A stretch of 64,000 nt of DNA, from assembly GCA_905183005.1 (NCBI GenBank), contig CAJJDO010000170.1, positions 10,665 through 74,664 of the forward strand, in the 5' to 3' direction. The notes beneath the pieces were generated by a model that saw only the letters and a program-made list of their open reading frames with translations, had not been told where the DNA came from and ran no database searches. Below, one piece after another: positions 27,101 to 38,525 of the stretch. The translations under genes and the position numbers were made by a program. This DNA comes from Paramecium pentaurelia. Lineage: Eukaryota > Ciliophora > Oligohymenophorea > Peniculida > Parameciidae. Positions within the stretch are counted from its first letter, which is position 1, and each line of letters starts with the position of its first letter.

Positions 27101-27473
27101 GTATCTAATTACTTTTGCAATATTGCTCATTTTTTAATTCTTCGAGTATTTTATCAAATTTTTTTTCCCTTAAATTCTCTTAGTACTTTAAACAATGATC
27201 TTCAAATATCTAAGCTTAACTCTTATTATCATTGGTAGATATTGATTGAAAATAAGGCAAGTTTAGAAATGTCTCTTCAGGGAACTTTTTATGTAAGTTT
27301 TAGATTATTTCTATTCTTTTTTCATTATCTAATTATTCTAGCAATCCTTTCAGATCATTTTCAATATCTTCATCATTAAAATAATAAGAATAGCTTTCGA
27401 TGTTATCAATAACCACATTGATTTGTTTTTCAATGGTTTCTGTTTTGCAAGATGCAATTAATTAATTATTCAT
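18108..27473 (-). CDS. Giant VLIG-type GTPase with Cys/His cluster and VWA domain
   Basis: The minus-strand frame has no TGA from ATG 27473 (alternative in-frame ATG at 27506; in-frame TGA upstream at 27579) to TGA 18108-18110, apart from the IES and gap. Joining 27473-23757 to 22535-18108 gives 8145 nt, 2714 residues, in frame. Features: a degenerate nucleotide-binding-like segment near residue 662 (QFGKSELIN); coiled coil about 870-1060; a G domain with P-loop GPQSSGKS (1126-1133), RCTKG (1150-1154), DSEG (1179-1182) and SDILIFNVKGE (1205-1215), the pattern of the VLIG/GVIN/URGCP family; a Cys/His cluster with SCPTCNRKC (about 2378-2405); and a VWA domain with a complete MIDAS: DDSGS (2530-2534), Thr2596 in NGNGTYYGPA, Asp2633 in YTDG. 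VLIGs are soluble giant GTPases of the dynamin-like group; a metal-binding VWA suggests protein binding. No introns needed. Position numbers assume the duplication is an assembly artefact. Confidence 0.82.
22051..22535. repeat. 485-bp segment duplicated across the gap, without the IES
   Basis: As far as I can compare by eye, identical to 23138-23228 joined to 23363-23756. This copy lacks the 134-bp insert and keeps the giant gene's frame straight through. To its left (about 21680-22050) the sequence is clearly similar but not identical to 22770-23137, so two related sequences are involved. Confidence 0.88.
22536..22621. other. Assembly gap (86 N)
   Basis: Run of N inside the giant GTPase gene. 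Sequence on its left (22051-22535) repeats on its right (23138-23228 plus 23363-23756), so the join is between overlapping or paralogous contigs rather than true adjacent DNA. Confidence 0.95.
23138..23756. repeat. Second copy of the duplicated segment, with the IES
   Basis: Matches 22051-22535 on either side of a 134-bp insert at 23229-23362. Both copies encode the same part of the giant GTPase. Confidence 0.88.
23229..23362. mobile_element. Internal Eliminated Sequence (IES), 134 bp, seen with and without
   Basis: Insert flanked by TA (23229-23230 and 23363-23364). Left end TACAACTG and right end (opposite strand) TATAGAGA each match the Paramecium IES consensus TAYAGYNR at seven of eight positions. 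The other copy at 22141-22144 shows the exact excised junction with a single TA. Length is 3n+2, so retention shifts the giant gene's frame, and removal restores an open frame through 22622-23228. This is direct evidence for IES identity. Confidence 0.9.
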
Positions 27474-27506
27474 ATAATAGAAAAAAAAGATATTTTCTCC
27501 TTTCAT

Positions 27507-28832
27507 ATAAATTAATAATACGTCATAATTCTTGATAGAATTTCCAAAAATGATAATCCAACAATTTAATTCATTGATTCAAACATATATCATAATTTAA
27601 AACATGCGAACACCTTGAATGTTACTTTGAATCGAAAGTCCAAAAAATAATTTATATTTCTAATATCATCTCAATAAATATTTAATTGAATCTAGTCTTT
27701 ATATTTTTTATATAATTCCTAAACACATAGTTTAAGTAAACTATTTTTTAATCTCATCATACATACTCACTTAAATTCATTTTAATTAAACTAGCCTTCA
27801 AGACATGTTGAATATTTCCATAGTCTCATTCCCTATGTAATCAATTTAACTTCTTAATATTATATGATTCACAATATTTTTTAATTGTTTTGCAAATTCG
27901 TTTGTCTAACAAAACATTCTCCTTATAATTATGGAGCCATTCAATAAATTTACTTTAACACAAGATGATATATTCAAAATTTTAATATATCCTTCATTCC
28001 TTTTAAAGTTATTAATTTTCATAAAAGCATTGACTAGAAAACGTAAATAAAGTCAATTACACAATTTACAGGTTCCTTAACCTTTTTTATTTTTTTAGTC
28101 TTACTATCTATTAAATAATTATTTATAAAATTTGATTATATTTAAAAATTTATAAAAATTAACAAAAAATATTTGCAAATAATTTCACATAAAATTTGTG
28201 ATTCTAAATTAAGAAGATCTAATCATAATTAGCTCTTTGTCAAAAGAAAATCAAATTTTATTTCCATAAAAGCTTAAATAAATATTAAAGAATAAATTAT
28301 TATTATACAAACATAAGATAAACAAGATTCATAGACTTAAATTTTGATGATTGATAGAAACATATTTATAGTATTACTTCCTTTAATGTAATATCTTATT
28401 TCTTAACTCATGAATTAAATAGTTATGCTGAGACTACATTAAATAAATGAAATAATTTCAAATTTATTGCTATTTTTGATCTTTAAATGAACACTTGCGT
28501 AATAATAGTAGTACTAAAATTATAATCAATTCTTATTAATTTATTAAAAATAAATAATATTCAAGAATTAATCACCAAAAATTAATTTATATTTTGAATC
28601 GAATTACACTTAAAATATTATCAGAAGGAATTTTTAAAAATGGTATATGATTATTTCAACATTTTCAAAGTAGTTACTTGTTTTTGAATTTAAGAACTAA
28701 ACAAAAAAAATGTTAGAATTAAAAATTAGTTGATTCTATTATTGCAAATATTCCATCGATTTTCTCTTAAGTGTTCTTATTATCCTAATGCTTGTTTTTT
28801 GTTATAATAATAATATAAGTTTGGTTAAAGCA
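27507..28832. other. Upstream region of the giant GTPase gene
   Basis: AT-rich; no gene supported. Should hold the promoter and 5' UTR of the minus-strand gene, but no motif stands out. Confidence 0.35.
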
Positions 28833-29258
28833 TCAATTTATTACCCTCATGTTATAAATACGCAAAAATATAAATATTTTTTTCATTGTTGTGTAATTAT
28901 TTTTTATTTAGAAGACATCAACTAATCTGAAGCTAGGTAAACCATCTCCATGAGAATCAGGAACGAAATTATCTAATGGATCTTAAATAAAACTTTGTTA
29001 ATTTTACCCTGCATTCAAAAATAAAAGTAAATAATAAAAATAAGGAATTTATATCACATCCTCGATGACTTATGTCAATTTAAGGCCCATAAAGTACTTG
29101 AATGCGGAGTAGGAAGGAGATAAAGATATACTACGAACAAATAAAAGGTATCTTATGAGGATTGGATTAATAAAGTTAAACAAAATGAATTTATCTAATC
29201 TATTGAATATTTGGAATTTTAAGGAGTTTTGAAACAAAAAAATAAAATTTAGTATCAA
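28833..29258 (-). other. Unidentified 141-codon open frame
   Basis: A minus-strand ATG-to-TGA frame in the ciliate code. The second half (around SFIQDPLDNFVPDSHGDGLP) has more balanced amino acid use than neighbouring chance frames, and the first half is hydrophobic. I do not recognise it. It could be a small gene, an exon of a decayed gene or chance. Confidence 0.28.
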
Positions 29259-30389
29259 ATTTTTAAATTACTTCTTCTATTCTTAACTAACTTTGAATTA
29301 TATTACTTTCCCTCTTCTCACTTGTCCTGATTAATATAGGAATTTTTTTTAGAACTATATTCCCTTTTTACCACTAGTAATATTTATTTATATATTCTAT
29401 TTTCTAAATTTTATGATTTCTCTTTTTCATCCTACTGATTTTACTATTTTCAGTTTAATTAATTGTTAAATTTTTGAATTAAATTATACTTTTTAGTTTA
29501 ACTTTTCTTCTATTTTTTTCTAATTTATCCTTGAACTTATCGATTCAGATCTATTAAATTTATCTAAAATACTTTCAGCTTTTTATATTATGATTATTTC
29601 TTAATTTTCTTTTTGCTAATGTCTTTTTCTTTTGGTTGAGCAGTATTGTTTATATACCTAATTTATTTAAGAAATTCATGTTTTATTAAGAGATCTACAA
29701 ATTTAATGAAATTTCAAACTTATAGTTTAAATTGCCGATTAGAAAAACTAGAGACCAAAAAGGATATGTTTCATATCTATTCCAAATTTACATACGATAG
29801 AAGTAAATTGATATTTTTATTTTAAAATGGAACAAACAAACGCAGAGTTTTGAATAATTCAATTGATCCTAAATGTATCAATCCTACAACTGTAAATAAT
29901 AATAGAAGAACAGAAAAATTAATAAATAATAATTTTTATAGTTTGTTGCTAAGTAAAATATCTATTCTTTATTTTTACCCTTACTTCGAGACTAGTGTAC
30001 TCATTAAAATTTTTATAATTTAGATTTAATATGTATTTAAATTATGGGAAATTGATTCAAAACATCAAAAATAATTTACAGGTGGATTCATTAATTTTAG
30101 AATATTATTACTCATTTAAGCTGCGTTTGGAATTGATGATATAATTTATTCTTATTTTAAATTCAATTATTCCAAATCTGCTGATTTATCTAAAAATGCT
30201 AAAGAAAATGAAAACAAAAATAGTTTTCTAAAATTCTAATCGTCTTCATTTTTAGAGGTTGCTACAAATTTAATACTCTTCCTATTTTATTTATTTTATA
30301 TTGAAAACTATTCACAATATTCTAATTTTGATGCCTTAAAAAATACAAAAATAATTATAATTAAAACATAATATAAATATTCATTTATT
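29259..30389. other. Gene-poor stretch
   Basis: AT-rich, with no supported feature on either strand. Confidence 0.4.
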
Positions 30390-31949
30390 TCATAATTCAT
30401 ATGTTGAATATCCTTCATTTTTTCCATCCCAAAATACCAAATATTATCCATTATTTGTAATCGTCCCATAAATATCATATGTCTCACAATTTAATTAATC
30501 AACTATTTTGAACTTCCCATCCTTCATTTCTCTAATGATATAAATATATGTTTTATGTCTTACTATTATGAAATTCCTCTCTTTATTATAGATCATTGGA
30601 AAATGATATTCATCAACAATCTAATTATTTGTAATAAATTGAATAGTCTTTTCCTAATTTTCTTGAAAGATTCCTTGTTTCAATTCAAATACATAAAATT
30701 TATCTATTTATTCACCACCAGTTATCCAAATAAATTAATAATCTTTAATGAACAGAACCTTTTTCCCTTAGTCTTAAATTGATTATTTAACAAAATATTT
30801 GAATTTATACTTATTTTATTCTCTTCTTTCCCAAATAATAATTTAATTCTTATCTTTTGCACATGATACTAATTATGTTTCTGATTAATTTAAACTTAAT
30901 GCAATAACAGAATTATCATGTTTATCTAATGAATACATGTATGTCAATATGTTTTGATTAAAATCAACCTTCCATAATTTAATTGATTTATCATTACTTC
31001 CAGAAAATAGTAAATCCTCATTTGAATTCAATATAATACATCTTACACAATCTTTATGTTATTAATAAGGCTATGAACTAATCCAATTAGTAGAGTCATA
31101 TTACTTCCAGCATCTTATTTTAGAGTCCATTGCACCTGAAACAAAGGAGTTCTATTTCCTGCTTTAAACTAAACATTAAATCCAATCAGTATGTCCTTAC
31201 AATGTTTGTATTGATGTAATTGTTCCATTTAGAAAGCTCCATACTATAATATCACTCTATTAAGTTGAGACCATAATAGACCCAGAAGGATCAAAAACAA
31301 TTGCTTAACATCTCTATCTTTATTTAACAGATTAATCGATTAACTATAATTGTATTTCACTTTTTTGTGACTAATTTGAACAAATGATTTTATTAAATTA
31401 TTATTTTATTTCTTTAAAGTTAACTTTATCTTTATTTTTAATATATTAATCTAAGTTCTCATAAAGTTTAGTCATCCAATATTTATTAATATTATTAATG
31501 AATGTTATATTAGAATTATTAATATCATTCTAGCTTTTTATAAAGCTATCTAATTCATCATAAAAACTGTATAATTTTGATTATTATATTTAGGCCAATA
31601 AATTTTGGGTCCAATCTTCTGCTATATTAATTAGAAAGTCAAATAATTTCATAAATTATGCCTTTAATTCTTATATACTTCTTGTACAAATTTTTAGTTA
31701 TTAAACTGTTGACTAAGTAATCTTTTCTTAATTGCTCAACCTTTTCTCTATAATGTTTTCAATAATCTAGATTATTTCTTTAAGACCTATAGTCTTTCCA
31801 TCTGATTTGAAGTGTTCGATGCATTGAGTGCATAAAAGTCTTTTTTTCTTATCTAGCTTTGGATCAAGCACAACCATATGAGCTGCTTATTCATGATTAT
31901 TATAACAATAAAAATCTTTTTCATTTTCTATCATTTATGGTTTAAACAT
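30390..31949 (-). CDS. Zinc-module / WD40 repeat protein
   Basis: Single exon of 519 residues; ATG at 31949-31947, TGA at 30392-30390. The N-terminus (MFKPQMIENEKDF) is nearly the same as that of the 56140 gene and leads into the module C15, H19, C40, C43 (C-x3-H-x20-C-x2-C, with RLLCTQC). A helical, Gln/Lys-rich linker follows to about residue 215. WD40 blades then run to the C-terminus; readable ones are FVSGAMDSKIRCWKQ, LLFSGSNDKSIKLWKV and LVSCAKDKNQIIIWER, with blade-start motifs GHTDW and QHKDCV. Likely an interaction scaffold; no catalytic motif. Opposite strand to the other three WD40 genes. Frame intact, no IES or intron. Confidence 0.9.
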
Positions 31950-33960
31950 TTAATTATATAATTAATTTTATTGGGATGGGAATTAGTTTTCACATAGAAA
32001 AAATATTAGTATTTTTAAATTAAAAAAAAAAATTAATTAACAAAAACATACAAGTTTTCTTAAAAGTTTGTATTATGATTAATTTCTATATTACATAAAT
32101 GCTAAGGGCAATTATGAAATGATTCATTAGTTTATAAAACAGCTCATATATAATGCAATAATTATCAAAAATAATACGAACTAAATTAGTATATGTATAA
32201 AAAATGATGTTAATTAGAAATACTTTTTGAAACCGATTATTATTTTATGATTACTTCAGGTATTTTTATTTATCATATTATATACTCAATAAGTTAATTA
32301 ATTTTAGAAATATTTTTTTTTAATCTTAATTTTTTGTTGTAAATGTTGTAGTCAATATAATATTATATCTGACTTCTTATTATTTTTCATTTTTTAATAT
32401 AGGACTAAGATTAAGGAATTTATAATGAAATCTTAGATTATTTGGTTACGAAGCCCCCAGAGTCAGTATAAATGAATAATTCTTTGCTGAGGCTGGTTCC
32501 CAAGCATGATATCAAACTGTTTATTAGAATCTGGAACCTTAATATTATAAAATATTAATGAACATAGAAAGAATTTCTGAATTTCTGAATTTCTGCTAAT
32601 AAGAGTAAATATTGGATTATATATGAAGATCAATAATTGAGGATAAAAAAGTTTATGTAAAAATTAACCTAAAAATCATAGTTGATAAAAAAAATTAATA
32701 TTATACATCAAATTCAATATTACTCTATCAATTAATTATATTTCTTAGATAAGCCTACTTCACTTCTAAGATTTAGGAATGTACTCAGTCATAGATTGAA
32801 GTATGAGTGCAACAGTGATAATAAAAACAACTGGAAAAGTTTAGAAGAATTTATTTAACAATTTAATAAAATGATTTAAATGGATCATAATGAAAAATTT
32901 TACTAATTCTGTATAAATGCGAATGGAAATTAAGATGATTATCAAGAACTTCGATAACATTCAACATAACAATAGAATAAAATGGATTGAGAGGAAGAAT
33001 TAAAATTTAGATTGATCAGTCACCAGATTAATTTATATGATAAGAACTTCCAAATATAATTCGTAGAAATATAATCTTTTTTATTAAGTCTTTATTTGAA
33101 ATTATTAGTATTTTATTCTTATCTTTCTTCAATAATGAAGGTAAAAAAGTTAAAAGTTTAAGCAAATCAAATGTAGATATAGATTTATAATAAATTTAGT
33201 ATATAATTTAATTTTGTAAAATTTAATCTGACTTTTAACATGTATCCAACTCTTCATGTTTCTCCTTAAAATTATATTCATTATAAGTTTCTATACATAG
33301 TTGAATAAAATTTATTTTTACTTAAGCACTCAAGTTCTTTAATTTTAATTCTTAATACTTCATTTTCAATCCTTAAATCCAAAATAAATGAGTTGAGGGA
33401 AATGCAAATTAGAGATAAAATAATTTTATGCTACCATCTGATTCTTGATAATCATTCAATTTGGTGAAAAAATTAAAAATATAAGTTAAACGCCAATTCT
33501 TCTTCAACATCTTAATTATGTTCCTCAACTTTGTATTATCATTCTTCCACACTTCCTTGAATTTCATTATATTTATAAATTACCCTCGATAGAATAAAAA
33601 AAATATTATGATATGAAAAACTAATTTAGCTTATTTATAGGAGGTAATTCAAATATTATTTTTTTATTCATCAAAAATAAATTTCTGAAATCCATTATAG
33701 TACAGTTATTAACGATAAAAGTATTTTTATTCTTGTTGGAATTTAGATTGGATAGAAAAATATTTATTTATCTATAAGATTTTATTACAGATGAAAAATT
33801 TCTGCAATAATATTAATAAGGTATGTCTAATTTACTTTCTTTTTTTTTCCTTAATTTTTTGTACATTTCAATGCTTATTTCATAATAGAAATTATAAAGA
33901 ATGAGCAAGAATATAATATCTTTAAAAAGTCATTTTTTTTATATTTTAATACAATAGAAA
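31950..33960. other. Gene-poor stretch with one possible coding remnant
   Basis: Around 32790-33070 (plus) a frame in the ciliate code reads as polar and Gln/Asn-rich without a TGA, but shows no motif and no start. The rest is AT-rich and unassigned. A GC-richer spot at 32440-32530 does not fold into a tRNA that I can see. Confidence 0.35.
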
Positions 33961-35200
33961 ATGGGAATTGCTTGTTCAAATCGGTAGCCTGTGGTTAAGT
34001 AAAGAAATAAAACTCTAATGTAAAGCACTTGATTTAATAAATGAAATAGTGATCTATAACATGACCCCATATTGCAGTAATAAACAGGAAAATGAAGACT
34101 AAGAATATTAATGTGCAATTTTGGACACGAAGAGAGAGAAATGGTTTTAGAAATGGTACCAAATATCTTGTTCTATAAACAAAATTCAGTACATTATTGA
34201 TGGATAAATAATTAGAATGTAAGTAATTCGAATAAAAAAAAATAGAGAGAAATTAAGGGATTATTTAATAAAGCCTCAAATATTTACTAATTTAAATTAA
34301 ATCTAATATCTTTAATGGACAGGAAATTATGGAAAGAATAATAATAAAGTTGGAAATGGAGTACATTTTGGAGAGGTGAAAAACTATAGAAAGTTGGTGG
34401 ATATTATAGATACAAAATTAATAGCAAATATTGAAAGTTTTATACTTTGAGGGGTATTTGGAAAGAAATAATAAAAAATTATTGTAGGTAAGCATTTATT
34501 AAGTTCTAAAATATAGCTAATTTTAGGCATTTGAACTTGGAGAATACAAAAATAATAAAAAAAGTGGAAAATGGATTACTGTCTTTAAAAATAGATAGAT
34601 GTATAATTCATGAATAAATGAATTAGTGGGGGTGGATTATACAATGAATAAGGTTAAAAGGAAGGCAAATGGATAGAATTAAGCGAAGCTTTTCTGAATG
34701 GATCAAAGGCAACTTTTAGTTATATTTATAAAAATGGAAAAATTGTTGGTTTGTAGGATATATTTTTTAATAATAAAATATAGTAAAAAATATTATAAAT
34801 TGTGGGTTTTAGTGGTTTTGGATTTTATGGTGAAGTTGGAAGTTATGGAGTAAAGTTGGGTAATTGGGTGGAAATATCGAATAGATTTAAACCCAGTTCT
34901 TAAATAACTTATAATGGTCGATATAAATACGGTTCTAAAGCTGGTAGATGGGATATTGAGCATAAACAGAAGATTATGAAGTACTTTAAAAAATGTAAAA
35001 ATATTATATATAGTGGCTTTAGTGGTGGTGGTATATATGATGAAGGAGGTGATGGAACAAAGAATGGAATTTGGACTGAATTAGATGATAAATATAATTA
35101 TTCAAATTAAGTAATTCATAATGGCTATTATAAAAATGATAAAAAAGCTGGTTTATGAGAGGAAATGAAAAGAGAATGGAGTAAAATGGATGAAGAATTC
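33961..35200 (+). pseudogene. Decayed MORN-like repeat protein with N-myristoylation-type start
   Basis: Begins MGIACSNRQ, the Gly2/Cys pattern of myristoylated, palmitoylated membrane-anchored proteins. The frame is broken by an in-frame TGA near 34014 and shifts by 34050, then runs through DTKREKWFQKWYQIS and into repeats of the type GxYxxGxKxGxW: YNGRYKYGSKAGRWD, SGGGIYDEGGDGTKNGIW, YNEQGQKEGKWIELSE. Further frame changes occur between about 34360 and 34640, and a TGA at 35156 stands where the repeat expects Trp. Such glycine/tryptophan repeats resemble MORN motifs, which bind membranes or act as structural rulers. Family resemblance is good; at least four lesions indicate a pseudogene, unless unseen IESs explain some. 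Confidence 0.65.
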
Positions 35201-37799
35201 AAATGTATCTAAGAAGTTAAATATGATAATTGAAAGTTAGAATTAAAAAATTTAACCTTAATAATAGATATAATAATTTCTTTAGGTGTGATTAGTGGAA
35301 AATTGTAATAACAGAATTATTACAGTTTATTTGTATTTATAATTAAATACATAAGGCAATCGAATTTGCAAAAGAATTAACTAGATTAAATTAACACAAC
35401 TTACTTTTGCTATTTAAATTTAATATATAATTATCAATATAAAACAATCTTTAGTTCGTTTTATCAACTTAAATTTTATATTTAATACTTATGATAGTAA
35501 TAATATTAAAAATATTTAAATCAAAATAAATGATGTTATCTATCATAAAATCTTTTTTTTAATCAATTAATGTTTTTCTTTAGAATTTAATTCTTTTTTA
35601 GTATATCGTTTATAGTGATTATCTTATTCCAAAGGATATTAATCATTAATTTAAAAACCAATTATTAATACTAAATTATAGGATTGGGATCTATCATATT
35701 ATATAAGTTGTATAACAAATAAGCTTTTGATATAATAGATTGTATTAATAGGTTTGTCTAAGAGTTAAATTAACCTTACAGTATTAGAAGCTTGAATAAA
35801 AAACGAAAATTAATTCAAGCCTTCAGAAATAATATACAACCCTGAAAGATATGAAAATAAAACACAAATAATCTTTAATTTCTTTTATTCAAAATAATAA
35901 ATGTACTTTTTTATTATTTGGTCTACACTCTTCAAAATTATCTATTTTTATAAAATTGATTTAAACTAATCATCAAGGAGATATATATTAAAAAGGTTTA
36001 AAGACCTTTAAATAGAGATTCATAATAATTTTCTTTATTTAATATTGTATTATTAAAAGTAGGAATAAAATGTGCTATTTAAAATGATCTAAATTTTAAT
36101 GTTCTATAAAACAATAAATTTCTATTCTTTATAATTCTTAACTTTCAAATAAATTTTATTTATTGTTATAATAAAAAAAAAATTTATAAATTAATTTAGA
36201 AATGTATTTATTCCTCCTAAGAAATATAATCTAATTATATGAACAATTAAATCATCAATTCTTTATATGATATTTATAGATGCAGCTCCATAATTATTAT
36301 TAAACAATTTTAATTAATAAATTGATTATTAGAATTATGTTTGGATTTAGATTTAAGAGAGAAATCAGTTATAATAAGTATGTATATATAATGATTTATG
36401 GTAAATAATTGACAAAATTAGATGCAGCAATTCTTGATTTTAACATCGTTTATGTGTTTGTAATCATCAATTGCATTTCCAGCTTATGTTGAAATTTTTA
36501 GGGGAATCAATGGAGATGATAAAATTAAGCTAGGAACTATACAAAATAACATATATGCCAACTGAAACTTTATCATTATGGAGAAAGGAATCCTACAAAA
36601 TTTATGAACTTCTAAATTGTTGTACTTCAGATAGTGATTAATTGTTTATGGAGATATTACTTGTTGGGCATTAAATTAAATTATAGTAAATTTAAGTGTT
36701 TTGATGATTAATTGAAAAGTTTTAATTAATTATATAAAATCAGCAATTGAAATGAGACGCATTGAATAAATATTGTAATTATTCTTCATGTTGAACATAT
36801 GCAGATAGTACAAAATTAATTTGCCTCTAAAATAATGATTTCATTTTTAGTAATATTTAAGTCCGAGGAACTTATTTTATTTACATGTTTTTGCTTAAAA
36901 TAATTATTTCATTTTTTACCTATCCAAAATCGAAATAACTTAGATAAATTATTTTATATCAAAAATCGTTAAAATTCAAGACAAGCTATTGGATGTAATT
37001 TAATTTTTTATTCATAGTCATTTGTATTTTTAAGTGTAACTCATAAATTTAATTTAATCTTTGGACCCATTTACATTTGTTAAACGCTTCTGATCTCTAA
37101 CTTCTATATTCTATAGAAAACTTTTCATTTTTAATAACATTGACTTTATGATGCTCTTCAATTATATTCTACATTAAACTTTGAATTTAATTTATCAGAA
37201 AATACATTATATGTTATAACAAAGTCTTAATTAATATCAAAATTATCAAACTACAATTTTGTCTATATAAGTGATTTAGAATAAAATAAATATATATAGA
37301 TATTAATGTATTAATTAAAGATAATTCATGAGTTTAATTTAATGAATTGAGAATAATTATTTAATAAACCAATAGTTTCAATATATAAGATATCAAAAAA
37401 CAAAACTAATTCTTTAAAACGAATAAATAAATCAATATATTATTGTAATCAACATCAATGTTAATAAGTTTGTACAAAAAAAAATAGGAAAATCAAATAT
37501 AAAACATTTGAAAAGATTTGATAATAAATTTATCAAATTATAATGAAAAATAAAATAAACAAATATACTATTCTTAGATTTAGTCTTAATATTAGACGAA
37601 TAAATGTTCCAAATCAGGATAAGAAATTTTTGGATTTACTCTTTTGTGACATAATCCTTAATTTTTTTCAACTAATATTGATCTTACTTTTAATTGTAAA
37701 AGAAATTTTCCTTTTTTCATTTGAGAGTGCTAGTATGAACTTAAGCTTTTTCTTTTAATACCTAAGTAATTTCAGAAATAGATAAGGTTTCACTTGCAT
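35201..37799. other. Gene-poor stretch
   Basis: AT-rich, no supported gene. A 71-codon frame at 37543-37758 is short, hydrophobic and unremarkable. Confidence 0.4.
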
Positions 37800-38525
37800 C
37801 ATTAATGACAGATGGTCGATGTTTATTGATTTATTCCAATGTATGATGAGCACTTAAATATATACATATATATTTTGTATTGCTCACAAATATTCAAATT
37901 TATTTTTGCTACTTCTGGTGTTTCGAATGTGATTTTAGTAAAAGGCTATCTTGTATTTAGTCCCTTTACAATACAATTCTTCACTAAAACCCGATTTTTA
38001 TAAAAAATCTTTAATCATCAGAAACCACCAATATTTAATTACTCTGACTAATTTCTCTTATTCTAAATACTTCTATTATAAAGGTGTGGCATAGTTCCTC
38101 AAATTGGATTCAACTTTTACTAAGTATAGACTTTGAATTATTTTAATTTCAGCTATTTCCTAATGTGATTGATTGGGTATATCATAATTCACTTCATCAA
38201 ATTATCAGCTTCTTCTGTATTCTCAAATTGAACATAGCCATGACTCATTTTTTAACATAATCACCTTTAATTATTTTCTTTTATAATCCATACATTTTAC
38301 TTATTCAAATCAATATTTGAAAAAAAATACTTCTATCGCATAAGAACTTTCTGGTAAATTGTCAACAAAGATGTTAACTCTTGACTCCGACTTGATGAAA
38401 ATTTAGTTATAATTCTTACTTGCTTTTTTGTTGGAGTCTGGATGATTATAAGTTATGAATGCTTATCCTTTTGATTTCTGAGAAGCCATATCTTTTATAA
38501 TCTTCAAGCTTTAAATTTCACCTAC
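37800..38525 (-). pseudogene. Poly(A)-binding-protein-like RRM relic
   Basis: On the minus strand, from about 38515 down, segments in shifting frames read KIIKDMASQKSKGQAFITY and NHPDSNKKA (RNP1-like core of RRM1), then NIFVDNLPES (RNP2 of RRM2), SHGYVQFENTEEADNLM (RNP1 of RRM2) and VNYDIPNQS. Order and spacing match cytoplasmic poly(A)-binding protein, which binds mRNA tails. Frames change several times and TGAs interrupt, and no full RRM is open, so this is a decayed copy. Similar wording weakly continues to about 37850 as a possible third RRM. Confidence 0.68.
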
